Source: Peribacillus frigoritolerans
GTDB taxonomy: Bacteria; Bacillota; Bacilli; Bacillales; DSM-1321
Reading direction: 5' to 3'
Assembly (NCBI RefSeq): GCF_030676415.1
Contig: NZ_JAUUTW010000048.1
Coordinates: 1-32,753 of the forward strand
DNA length: 32,753 bases
Made by a program: the position numbers and the translations under genes
Notes under the pieces: model-generated
The model's database searches: none
Seen by the model: the letters and a program-made list of their open reading frames with translations, nothing else
Told to the model about the DNA's origin: nothing
Part shown: positions 8,227-16,077 of the stretch, piece after piece
How the letters are laid out: each line of letters opens with the position of its first letter
How positions within the stretch are numbered: position 1 is the stretch's first letter

Positions 8227-8244
8227 GGGGGCAGGGATGCCCCC
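8227..8244 (+). promoter_or_regulatory. GC-rich hairpin with GNRA loop between ribozyme and glmS RBS
   Basis: GGGGGCA (8227-8233) and TGCCCCC (8238-8244) form a perfect 7-bp stem closed by the tetraloop GGGA. No T-run follows, so it is not a terminator. It sits 28 bases before the ribosome-binding site (GGAGG, 8272-8276). Function unknown. Confidence 0.5.
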
Positions 8245-8286
8245 GTGCATTCCTGTTCCCTCGAATCGGTTGGAGGAACAGAAATT

Positions 8287-10089
8287 ATGTGTGGAATTGT
8301 TGGATATATTGGACTTAACGATGCAAAGGAAATTTTATTAAAAGGTCTTGAAAAACTTGAATATCGCGGTTATGACTCTTCAGGGATTGCTGTGAGAAAT
8401 GAAGCAGGCGTGACAATCTTTAAGGAAAAGGGAAGAATCGCGGACTTACGTGCAGCCGTGGATGAAAATACTATGGCACATACTGGAATAGGACATACGC
8501 GCTGGGCCACCCATGGTGTGCCAAGCCGTGAAAATGCCCATCCTCACCAAAGTAATTCAGGTCGATTGACTTTAGTTCATAATGGGGTCATTGAAAACTA
8601 TGCGATTCTAAAACGTGAATATTTGAAGGATGTTGCCTTTAAAAGTGAAACGGATACGGAAGTCATCGTTCAACTCATAGAGAAGTTCGTAAACGATGGT
8701 ATGGAAGTGGAAGAGGCGTTCCGTCAAACACTCACTCTATTAGAGGGTTCATATGCCATCGCCCTATTGGATGCTGAAAACGATGAAACCATCTTAGTCG
8801 CAAAAAATAAAAGCCCGCTGCTAATCGGCGTCGGAAAAGACTTTAACGTTGTCGCTTCAGATGCAATGGCCATGTTGCAAGTCACAGATCAATTCCTTGA
8901 ACTGATGGATAAGGAAATGGTTATCGTGACAAATGAAAAGGTAACGATCAAGAATCTTTCCAACGAAGAAGTTGTGCGTGCTCCATACACTGCTGAACTG
9001 GATGCAAGTGATATTGAAAAAGGTACGTATCCTCACTATATGCTCAAAGAAGTCGACGAGCAGCCAGCTGTCATACGTAAAATCATTCAAGCATACCAAA
9101 ATGAAGAAGGTAAACTTGCAATCGATTATAGCATTACTGAAGCTGTAAGTGAGGCTGACCGTATTTATATCATTGCTTGCGGAACCAGCTATCATGCAGG
9201 GTTGATTGGTAAGCAATTCATCGAAAAAATGACTGAAATTCCGGTTGAGGTCCATGTAGCATCGGAATTCACTTACAATATGCCGTTATTATCGAAAAAA
9301 CCGTTATTCATCTTCATTTCACAAAGTGGTGAAACTGCAGATAGCCGTGCCGTGTTAGTGGCCATTAAAGCGCTTGGCCATAAAGCCCTGACCATCACGA
9401 ACGTACCTGGCTCTACATTGTCACGTGAAGCGGATTATACGCTCTTGCTGCATGCTGGCCCTGAAATTGCCGTTGCCTCTACAAAGGCTTACACAGCTCA
9501 AGTGGCGGTCTTATCGATCTTAGCAAATGTAACTGGCCAATTCCGTAACATGGAGTATGGTTTCGACCTTGTAAAAGAGCTTGGAATCGTCGCGACGGCA
9601 ATGGAAGCCCTCTGTGATTCGAAAGAAGAGATGGAAGACATTGCCCGTGAATATTTATCCGTTACGAGAAACTGCTTCTTCATCGGACGTTCCCTTGACT
9701 ACTATGTTGTGCTTGAAGGGGCCCTTAAGCTGAAGGAAATTTCATACATCCAGGCGGAAGGCTTTGCTGGCGGAGAACTTAAACATGGAACGATCGCCTT
9801 GATTGAAGAAGGTACACCTGTCATAGCACTGGCTACGCAAGCAGGCGTCAACCTAAGCATCCGTGGTAATGTAAAGGAAGTGGTTGCCCGAGGCGCCAAC
9901 CCTTGCATCATTTCCATGAAGGGGCTTGAAGAAGAGGATGACCGTTTCGTCATCCCGGAAGTGAATGAACTATTAACACCCCTTATCTCTGTTATCCCGC
10001 TGCAGCTCATTGCTTACTACGCAGCCTTGCACCGCGAATGTGACGTGGATAAACCACGTAATCTTGCGAAAAGTGTAACGGTTGAGTAA
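8287..10089 (+). CDS. glmS: Glutamine-fructose-6-phosphate aminotransferase (isomerizing)
   Basis: GlmS makes glucosamine-6-phosphate from fructose-6-phosphate and glutamine, the committed step of amino-sugar synthesis. It is 600 aa, as in B. subtilis. After removal of Met1, Cys2 of CGIVGY is the glutaminase nucleophile; the glutaminase domain spans about residues 1-230, followed by two SIS isomerase domains (SQSGETADS in the first) and the C-terminal DKPRNLAKSVTVE tail. I start at 8287 because the mature protein must begin with Cys and TGGAGG lies ten bases upstream; an in-frame ATG at 8245 would add 14 residues and destroy the nucleophile position. Expression is controlled by the ribozyme upstream. 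Confidence 0.98.
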   Translation: MCGIVGYIGLNDAKEILLKGLEKLEYRGYDSSGIAVRNEAGVTIFKEKGRIADLRAAVDENTMAHTGIGHTRWATHGVPSRENAHPHQSNSGRLTLVHNGVIENYAILKREYLKDVAFKSETDTEVIVQLIEKFVNDGMEVEEAFRQTLTLLEGSYAIALLDAENDETILVAKNKSPLLIGVGKDFNVVASDAMAMLQVTDQFLELMDKEMVIVTNEKVTIKNLSNEEVVRAPYTAELDASDIEKGTYPHYMLKEVDEQPAVIRKIIQAYQNEEGKLAIDYSITEAVSEADRIYIIACGTSYHAGLIGKQFIEKMTEIPVEVHVASEFTYNMPLLSKKPLFIFISQSGETADSRAVLVAIKALGHKALTITNVPGSTLSREADYTLLLHAGPEIAVASTKAYTAQVAVLSILANVTGQFRNMEYGFDLVKELGIVATAMEALCDSKEEMEDIAREYLSVTRNCFFIGRSLDYYVVLEGALKLKEISYIQAEGFAGGELKHGTIALIEEGTPVIALATQAGVNLSIRGNVKEVVARGANPCIISMKGLEEEDDRFVIPEVNELLTPLISVIPLQLIAYYAALHRECDVDKPRNLAKSVTVE

Positions 10090-10162
10090 GTTTGAATGAA
10101 TGCAATGTATGTTTTTGTGATTTTAAATAAAGTTTGACTGTTTATAAAAAGTTGCACCGTTT

Positions 10163-10201
10163 CACCCCTTTGGCTATGATTAGCCAAAGGGGTGTTTTTT
10201 T
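10163..10201 (+). terminator. Terminator after glmS
   Basis: CACCCCTTTGGCTA and TAGCCAAAGGGGTG form a perfect 14-bp stem with loop TGAT, then seven T. Confidence 0.95.
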
Positions 10202-10540
10202 ATGTCTAAAAGAACGATAACCTCTCAAGCTGACAAGTGATTTAAAGCAGGCTGAGGAATAGGCATCGGTGTGCAGTGTAAATAAAGTCGTTTAATGCAA
10301 TCTATCAAATCCATCGGTAGGTAATCACGGCATCTTTAAAAGCAAAATTAGCGCAGGCTTACAAACGATTGATTTCCTATGATGGATTGTTGTTGAAAGA
10401 AAAGACGATTGGAAGATGGCGATTTAATTCATATGGATGATGATACGGATGAGGTTGGGAATGGTTCAATTGATGAAATGGTTTATTGGCATGAATAATT
10501 AAATCTTCAAAAATAATTCTTGATTTTAGGAGAGAATGAC
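10202..10540. other. Gene-poor interval, probably decayed coding sequence
   Basis: No intact gene is visible. Short open pieces remain, for example one ending at the TAA near 10497-10499 that encodes LEDGDLIHMDDDTDEVGNGS and a little more, but stop codons interrupt every frame upstream. I do not recognise the parent gene. The last bases carry the ribosome-binding site of fra (AGGAGAG). Confidence 0.4.
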
Positions 10541-10912
10541 ATGGAAGTTTTTGCTGAATTTTTAGCGAATATTGATAACCCGCAACATAGGGACCGAACG
10601 GAAGAAGTTTTGGCTTGGGTAACTAAGAAATTTCCAAATTTAATGCCGAAAATTGCGTGGAATCAGCCTATGTTTACTGATCATGACACATATATTATTG
10701 GCTTTAGCGTAGCCAAACATCATTTGGCTGTTGCCCCTGAAAAGGCAGGGATTGATCATTTTTCTGAAGATATTGTGCAGGCTGGCTATGATCACACTAA
10801 GCAGTTGGTACGTATCAAGTGGGATAGTCCGGTTGATTACTCCTTACTTGAAAAAATGATCGAGTTTAATATTTTGGATAAGGCAGACTGTTCAACTTTT
10901 TGGCGGAAATGA
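10541..10912 (+). CDS. fra: Frataxin-like iron chaperone, DUF1801 family
   Basis: The 123-aa protein closely resembles B. subtilis Fra (YdhG), a DUF1801 protein that supplies iron for Fe-S cluster and haem assembly. Recognisable blocks are MEVFAEFLANI, RTEEVLAWV, KIAWNQPMF, YIIGFSVAKHHLAVAPE and the terminal NILDKADCSTFWRK. I start at 10541 (AGGAGAG upstream at 10528-10534), not at the upstream in-frame ATG at 10520. It is transcribed alone. The name is by remembered similarity, not by a search. Confidence 0.85.
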   Translation: MEVFAEFLANIDNPQHRDRTEEVLAWVTKKFPNLMPKIAWNQPMFTDHDTYIIGFSVAKHHLAVAPEKAGIDHFSEDIVQAGYDHTKQLVRIKWDSPVDYSLLEKMIEFNILDKADCSTFWRK

Positions 10913-10932
10913 AAAAATTGGATTAAGGGTGA

Positions 10933-10965
10933 ATTGAACCCCGAATAGGTTCACTTACTTTTTTA
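10933..10965 (+). terminator. Candidate terminator after fra
   Basis: TGAACC/GGTTCA stem with a 7-base loop, then CTTACTTTTTT. The stem is short. Confidence 0.45.
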
Positions 10966-11015
10966 AAAGTGTTTTAAGCAAACTTTATTCTAAACCAACA
11001 AATAGATTTTATTTA

Positions 11016-11044
11016 AAAACAGCTGCCATTGCAGCTGTTTTTTA
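11016..11044 (+). terminator. Terminator-like hairpin
   Basis: AACAGCTGC pairs with GCAGCTGTT around a short loop, with a TTTTTT run after it. It lies between fra and the histidine kinase remnant. The minus strand also ends T-rich, so it may be the old terminator of that kinase gene. Confidence 0.7.
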
Positions 11045-11073
11045 TTACTATGGATTTAAAATAAACTTCGAAA

Positions 11074-11209
11074 TCACAAAACCCTTGACGAAATAGGAAG
11101 CAGAATGGTGAAAGTCATTCCCTTTTCGAGCTCACTTTTTACGGATGTGGTCCCTTCATGCATATCAATCAATCTTTTCACGATCGATAGACCTAAACCA
11201 TCGGGAAAA
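11074..11209 (-). pseudogene. Sensor histidine kinase remnant (C-terminal ATPase tail)
   Basis: Read on the minus strand from about 11209 to the TGA at 11074-11076, this gives DGLGLSIVKRLIDMHEG followed by a beta-strand segment ending KGMTFTILLP. That is the G2 box and C-terminus of a HATPase_c histidine kinase. Everything upstream (sensor, dimerisation domain, N and G1 boxes) is absent; sequence past ~11210 instead reads as a chemotaxis receptor on the other strand. It cannot encode a working kinase. Confidence 0.8.
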
Positions 11210-12286
11210 AGATCTCGGGACCCGTTAATGAACTTGTTGGTTACACGAATGAAATGGCAAAAGGGGACTTAAGTAAATCGATTCCCGTTGGTAGACAGGA
11301 TGAGATTGGCGGTCTGTCAAATGGATTCGAAGATACGAGATTAAGTTTGGCCCATATTATCCAGAATGTCCGTGAACACGCTCAAACGATGAATCAAACG
11401 ACAGTTTCCATTCAGCAATCCTTTGAAGAAATGGTAGAATACTATGGCCAGATAGTAACGGGGACAACGGAAGAAGCAAAAGCTTCATAAGAACGTGCTC
11501 ATCATATTGATCGGATTTCCAATATGATCAGTGACTTAACGGATACAATCCGTTTAATGAACGAACAAACGAAAGAAATGAATGAATTTACTATGCATAC
11601 GAATACAATTGCTGAACAAGGAAGTAAACAAGTGCAAGATGTAACGGGCCAGATGGATAAAATCATGGAAAACGGCCAAGCGAATAAAGCCAATTTGGTA
11701 AGCCTGGAAGAGGATGTAGTGAAGATAAATGAAGTGATTGGCTTAATAAGGGTGATTGCTTCTCAAACGAACCTGCTATCCCTGAATGCTTCCATTGAAG
11801 CGGCACGGGCGGGTGATGCCGGCAGGGGTTTTGCCGTAGTGGCTCAAGAGGTGCAAAAATTGGCTGTGCAAACAGATGAATCCATCGATATTTTTCAGAA
11901 TCCATTATGCGGATTAATGAACAAACAGCCAAAGTCATCCAAAATAATGATGAGAGTTTTCAGGATATATTAAATGGTGTTTCCTAGTGGGGAACAATGG
12001 CGAGATTTAATAAGATATTCGAATCCGTAGAGAAATTGCTGAAAGGCACAGAACAATTAGCCGCCCATTCGAAAAAAATCAATGAGTCTTCGGATGAAAG
12101 CCTGGCATCCATTCAGGAAATTGCGGCGATTTCAGAAGAAGGAGTCGCAACAACGGAGCAAATTTCTCGGCAGCTGCAATTCAACAAAGTGCCATAATGA
12201 CTGGATTGAAGGAAAAAAATGAAGATTTAGCAAAAGAATCGGCCATTTTAGAAGAAATGGTAGAAAAGTTCATTACCGAAAAATAA
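11210..12286 (+). pseudogene. Methyl-accepting chemotaxis protein, truncated and frameshifted
   Basis: The stretch reads as the HAMP domain (GPVNELVGYTNEMAKGDLS) and cytoplasmic signalling domain of a chemotaxis receptor, but is broken in several ways. The membrane and sensor half is missing. An in-frame TAA lies at 11488-11490. The reading frame shifts near 11890-11900, after the receptor hairpin motif region (NLLSLNASIEAARAGDAGRG). A TAG lies at 11985-11987, and a further shift occurs near 12175. The last in-frame piece ends KFITEK at the TAA 12284-12286. Intact, it would bind CheA/CheW; in this state it is dead. Confidence 0.9.
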
Positions 12287-12458
12287 ATATTTACAAAAAA
12301 ATTTCGTTATACAAGAGGTTTTTGTTTGGATGAATGCATGGTGAGAGTTCATGGTAAGCCATTGGCAGTAATAGATAGAGACGCTTTGGTTACTGCTTAA
12401 TTTTCAGTCGAATTTAGAGAGTATTAAAAATTGCTGGAAAAAAGTTTATCCAAACTAT

Positions 12459-12487
12459 TTGCAATCGCTACCATTTAATGTTATGCT
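12459..12487 (+). promoter_or_regulatory. Possible promoter of the cold-shock gene
   Basis: TTGCAA (12459-12464), a 17-base spacer, TATGCT (12482-12487). It would give a ~115-base leader before the start codon; long leaders are typical of cold-shock mRNAs and matter for their temperature response. The rest of the 12287-12607 interval shows nothing else that I can support. Confidence 0.55.
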
Positions 12488-12607
12488 TAGTCTTAATTAT
12501 TTTTGTTCGGTACTAAGGATACTAAAAGTACTACTTTTCGTTTTCGATGATGACTTAGAGCAAGGATAGTAATACATTGTGCTTAGATGCACTAGGAGGC
12601 AACAACA

Positions 12608-12808
12608 ATGGAACAAGGTAAAGTAAAATGGTTTAACGCAGAAAAAGGTTTTGGATTCATCGAACGCGAAAACGGAGACGACGTATTCGTACATTTCTCA
12701 GCTATCCAAAGCGAAGGCTTCAAATCTTTAGACGAAGGCCAAGAAGTTACTTTTGAAGTAGAACAAGGTCAACGCGGACCTCAAGCTTCTAACGTTCAAA
12801 AAGCATAA
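12608..12808 (+). CDS. csp: Cold-shock protein (CspA family)
   Basis: A 66-aa single cold-shock domain that binds single-stranded RNA and acts as an RNA chaperone and antiterminator. Both RNA-binding motifs are present: RNP1 KGFGFIE (about residues 15-21) and RNP2 VFVHFS (about 28-33). Length and sequence match the CspB/CspC/CspD paralogues of Bacillus; which one cannot be settled here. AGGAGG precedes the ATG. It is monocistronic, with a promoter and long leader upstream and a strong terminator downstream. Confidence 0.93.
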   Translation: MEQGKVKWFNAEKGFGFIERENGDDVFVHFSAIQSEGFKSLDEGQEVTFEVEQGQRGPQASNVQKA

Positions 12809-12820
12809 TTTCAATAACAA

Positions 12821-12857
12821 AAAAAGACGGATCCTTATAGGGTCTGTCTTTTTTTGT
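12821..12857 (+). terminator. Terminator after csp
   Basis: AAAAAGACGGATCC pairs with GGGTCTGTCTTTTT (one wobble) around a short loop, with a long T-run. Confidence 0.9.
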
Positions 12858-12880
12858 TTTGTGAAAATACATAACAAAAA

Positions 12881-12904
12881 ACCCTGCTCAATGAAAAGCA
12901 GGGT
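12881..12904 (-). terminator. Minus-strand terminator-like hairpin without a gene
   Basis: ACCCTGCT and AGCAGGGT form a perfect 8-bp stem. On the minus strand the stem is followed by TTTTTT. No minus-strand gene is present to its right, so it may be left over from a lost gene or work together with the csp terminator. Confidence 0.45.
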
Positions 12905-13034
12905 AAATGGTACAAGTAAAGTAAAACGCTTAAAAAGGTTTGACTAAGTATATCATAGTTTTTCAAAAAAATACTAAATTAAATATATTATACTTATCAA
13001 GGTATCGATAGGTAATTACTGAAATCACTGGATT

Positions 13035-13072
13035 GAAGGGACGTGGAGGAATTTATGTCCCTTCTTTTTTTT
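13035..13072 (+). terminator. Orphan terminator-like hairpin
   Basis: GAAGGGAC (13035-13042) and GTCCCTTC (13057-13064) form a perfect stem followed by TTTTTTT. It is ~180 bases past the csp terminators, with no protein gene in between that it could end. Confidence 0.75.
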
Positions 13073-13228
13073 CGCCTGAAGATTAGGAAAGAGGACAGAG
13101 GACAGCGTGACCTTTTTGTTCAGCAAAATTCCAGGGGAGCAACGTGAAACAAAAAAACGATGGCCCACATATATAGACATAAGGGCACTTTCACTAAACT
13201 TGGTGGAAGGGGAAAAGGTTTTTATACA

Positions 13229-13246
13229 TTCAAATATGGATTTGAA
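13229..13246 (+). promoter_or_regulatory. CadC-type operator
   Basis: TTCAAAT-ATGG-ATTTGAA is a perfect 7-bp inverted repeat, very like the cad operator of plasmid pI258 (TCAAATA-n-TATTTGA type). Its right arm overlaps a candidate -35 (TTTGAA, 13241-13246), 17 bases before TATATT (13264-13269). A repressor bound here would block RNA polymerase until metal releases it. Confidence 0.8.
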
Positions 13247-13306
13247 TATTCAGGGAATTATGTTATATTATAATCAAACGAAAATTTGAATGAGAGGTGT
13301 GAGAAG

Positions 13307-13678
13307 ATGACGGAACTGAAAGATATATGTGATGTCCACCTGCATGATGAAGTGAAGGTTAATCGCATTCAAGAGGAAATGAGCCAGGTGAATATAACCA
13401 GCATGTCGAAGCTGTTTAAAGTTATAGGCGATGAAAATAGGGCGAAGATAGCTTATGCGCTCTGTACGGACGAGGAATTGTGTGTGTGCGATCTGGCCAA
13501 TATCATTGGTGCTTCGATGGCGACAACGTCACATCATCTTCGTACCCTTTATAAACACGCAATCGTAAAATTCCGAAAAGAAGGAAAGTTGGCTTTTTAT
13601 TCTTTGGATGATCACCATATAAAGCAATTAATTCTTATTGCATTAGAACATCAGCAGGAGGTAAGGGTCGATGGCTGA
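13307..13678 (+). CDS. cadC: ArsR/SmtB-family metal-sensing repressor CadC
   Basis: Represses the efflux operon until Cd(II), Pb(II) or Zn(II) binds. The 123-aa winged-helix protein carries the alpha-3 metal-binding motif ELCVCDL with C59 and C61, and the recognition helix SMATTSHHLRTLYKHAIV. The alpha-5 segment SLDDHHIKQL carries potential Zn ligands. Compared with pI258 CadC, C7 is kept (C8 here) but C11 is replaced by Leu12, with His at 11 and 13. I start at 13307, after GAGGTGTGAG; an in-frame upstream ATG (13286) lies before that site. It overlaps cadA by 8 bases and has its operator ~60 bases upstream. Confidence 0.92.
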   Translation: MTELKDICDVHLHDEVKVNRIQEEMSQVNITSMSKLFKVIGDENRAKIAYALCTDEELCVCDLANIIGASMATTSHHLRTLYKHAIVKFRKEGKLAFYSLDDHHIKQLILIALEHQQEVRVDG

Positions 13679-15794
13679 GTCCCCATTAAAAACATATCGT
13701 ATCCAGGGTCTATCCTGCACGAATTGTGCGGCTAAATTTGAGAACAATGTCCGTGAACTAGAGGGTGTGAAGGATGCCAAAATCAACTTTGGGGCATCGA
13801 AGATTTCGGTACAGGGCAGCGCGACTATCGAAGAGATTGAAAAGGCGGGGGCTTTTGATAACCTGAAGATCCGCGGCGAACAGGAACAGGTGAAGCAAAA
13901 GGAACCATTTTGGAAACAAAAAGAAAATATTAAAGTGGTGTTCTCGGTTATCCTTTTGCTAATCAGCTGGATATTGGATAATCGTTATGCTGATGGAAGC
14001 ATCATGCCGGTAATCGGTTATGCGGCTGCAATCATAGTTGGAGGATATTCATTATTTGTAAATGGATTGAAAAATCTTGTCAGACTTCGCTTTGATATGC
14101 ATACCCTTATGACGGTTGCCATCATCGGAGCGGCCGTGCTTGGTGAATGGGGCGAGGGCGCGACCGTCGTCATTCTATTTGCAATAAGTGAAGCATTGGA
14201 AAAATATTCGATGGATAAAGCCCGTAATTCCATCGAATCATTAATGAACATCGCACCTAAAGAAGCCCTGATCCGAAGGGGGCATCACGAAATGATGGTT
14301 GCTGTTGATGAGATTGAAGTGGGCGACATCATGATCGTTAAACCGGGTCAAAAGCTTGCTATGGATGGCAGGATCATGAAAGGGGCCTCGACACTTAATC
14401 AAGCAGCCATTACTGGGGAATCCGAGCCGGTTTTTAAAACGGTTGAGGGGGAAGTGTTTGCAGGAACCTTAAATGGTGAAGGGTTGCTCGAAGTGGAGGT
14501 CACGAAGCGAGTCGAGGATACGACGATTGCAAAAATCATCCACCTTGTTGAAGAAGCACAGGCCGAAAAGGCACCTTCCCAAGCCTTCGTGGATAAATTC
14601 GCAAAATTCTATACGCCGGCCATTATGCTCATTGCCTTGGCCATTGCCGTGTTACCCCCGATTGTGATGAACGGGGATTGGAGTGAATGGATTTACCGTG
14701 GGTTGGCTGTACTGGTTGTCGGTTGTCCTTGTGCTTTGGTCATTTCTACGCCCATCGCCATTGTGACAGCTATCGGAAATGCTGCGAAGCATGGTGTGCT
14801 GATTAAAGGCGGGGTCCATTTGGAGGAAGCAGGAGCCTTAAAGGCGATTGCGTTTGACAAAACGGGTACTTTAACAAAGGGTGTACCTGAAGTGACTGAT
14901 TTCACAGTGTTATCGGATGTGTTGAATGAACAGGACGTGCTGGCTATCGCAGCTGCTTTAGAAAGCAGATCACAGCACCCCCTTGCCGCGGCCATTCTTC
15001 AAAAGGCGGAAAACCACGATGTGGACTATCATTCTTTATTGGTAGAGGATTTTACTGCGATCACTGGTAAAGGTATAAAAGGGAAAATCAATCAAGGAAT
15101 CTATTATATTGGTAAACCCCACCTTTTTGAAGAAGAGGCAGGTATAGTTTTCTCTGATGATGTGCTTAAATTAATTAGCGGCTTTCAAAATGCAGGGAAA
15201 ACGGTGATGGTGCTTGGCGATCAAGTGAAGCTCCTGGCACTCATCGCGGTGTCTGATGAAATAAGGGAAAGCAGTAAGGAAGCAATTCGGAAACTGCATG
15301 CATTGGGCATTGAAAAAACGATCATGCTGACTGGGGATAATATCGGAACTGCAAAAGCAATTGGAGCGGCAGCTGGCGTTCATGAGATTGAGGCGGAGCT
15401 ATTGCCGCAAGATAAATTGACCATCATCAAACGATGGAAACAAAAATATGACCGAGTGGCCATGGTAGGCGATGGTGTCAATGATGCTCCGGCCTTGGCA
15501 GCTTCCACGGTAGGAATCGCAATGGGCGGGGCGGGTACAGATACGGCCCTTGAAACAGCCGATATTGCCTTAATGGGTGATGACTTATCGAAGCTGCCTT
15601 ATACAATCCGCTTAAGCCGCAAGACGTTAAAAATCATTAAGCAGAACATCACGTTTTCATTGGTGATTAAAATCCTGGCCTTATTATTGATAGCGCCGGG
15701 CTGGTTAACGCTTTGGATGGCGATTTTTGCCGACATGGGTGCGACGTTATTAGTTACATTGAATAGTCTTAGGTTATTGAGAATAAAAGAATAG
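13671..15794 (+). CDS. cadA: Cadmium/zinc/lead-exporting P1B-type ATPase
   Basis: Membrane pump that expels soft divalent metals using ATP. The 707-aa protein has an N-terminal heavy-metal domain with C16-T-N-C19 (GLSCTNCA), then transmembrane helices, the ion-binding C352-P-C354 motif in helix 6, the phosphorylation site D396-KTGT, the SRSQHPLA histidine-proline motif of P1B pumps and the GDGVNDAPALA hinge. Length fits CadA (about 700-730). It is co-transcribed and translationally coupled with cadC. Cd/Zn/Pb versus Cu specificity is inferred from the CadC partner and the closeness to CadA; copper pumps have other ligands and regulators. Confidence 0.95.
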   Translation: MAESPLKTYRIQGLSCTNCAAKFENNVRELEGVKDAKINFGASKISVQGSATIEEIEKAGAFDNLKIRGEQEQVKQKEPFWKQKENIKVVFSVILLLISWILDNRYADGSIMPVIGYAAAIIVGGYSLFVNGLKNLVRLRFDMHTLMTVAIIGAAVLGEWGEGATVVILFAISEALEKYSMDKARNSIESLMNIAPKEALIRRGHHEMMVAVDEIEVGDIMIVKPGQKLAMDGRIMKGASTLNQAAITGESEPVFKTVEGEVFAGTLNGEGLLEVEVTKRVEDTTIAKIIHLVEEAQAEKAPSQAFVDKFAKFYTPAIMLIALAIAVLPPIVMNGDWSEWIYRGLAVLVVGCPCALVISTPIAIVTAIGNAAKHGVLIKGGVHLEEAGALKAIAFDKTGTLTKGVPEVTDFTVLSDVLNEQDVLAIAAALESRSQHPLAAAILQKAENHDVDYHSLLVEDFTAITGKGIKGKINQGIYYIGKPHLFEEEAGIVFSDDVLKLISGFQNAGKTVMVLGDQVKLLALIAVSDEIRESSKEAIRKLHALGIEKTIMLTGDNIGTAKAIGAAAGVHEIEAELLPQDKLTIIKRWKQKYDRVAMVGDGVNDAPALAASTVGIAMGGAGTDTALETADIALMGDDLSKLPYTIRLSRKTLKIIKQNITFSLVIKILALLLIAPGWLTLWMAIFADMGATLLVTLNSLRLLRIKE

Positions 15795-15803
15795 AATAAT
15801 ATG

Positions 15804-15846
15804 GGCTCCCTGGTGCATCTTAAGGTGCACCAGGGAGCTTTTATTT
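15804..15846 (+). terminator. Terminator of the cadC-cadA operon
   Basis: GCTCCCTGGTGCA and TGCACCAGGGAGC form a perfect 13-bp stem followed by TTTTATTT. Confidence 0.95.
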
Positions 15847-15860
15847 ATGAGCTTTCCAAT

Positions 15861-15876
15861 TGTTTCATGTGAAACT
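15861..15876 (+). promoter_or_regulatory. parS-like: parS-like site (candidate ParB/Spo0J binding site)
   Basis: TGTTTCATGTGAAACT matches the Bacillus parS consensus TGTTNCACGTGAAACA at all but two positions (T for C in the central CACGTG, T for the last A). It lies in the intergenic gap between cadA and hflX. Binding is inferred only. Confidence 0.5.
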
Positions 15877-16077
15877 TTGAAAAAATTATTCGCTCCCGTT
15901 ATTTTTTAGTTGAATTTTCCTTTTTAGTAAAAGAAAGTCCAATAAAAACACTTTGCTTGGGCTGCGATCGTTATGCAAAGTATGTCTGGTATGCTACAAT
16001 GTGGCTGGCTTTTAGGCAGCATGATGGGTTTGTTTAAGTATAATATAGGGAGTAAGGATGTACGGAAGGGATTTGAA

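Noticed and set aside
13136..13151. Half of a parS-like sequence (ACGTGAAACA) upstream of cadC
   Set aside because: The left half does not match; only a half-site.
13107..13289. 60-codon frame upstream of cadC
   Set aside because: It covers the cadC operator and promoter, lacks a ribosome-binding site and resembles nothing.
15866..15890. TGAAAC followed by CGC, possible second SigW promoter before hflX
   Set aside because: Spacing is 15 and the -10 is CGCT, not CGTA; the hexamer is better explained by the parS-like repeat.
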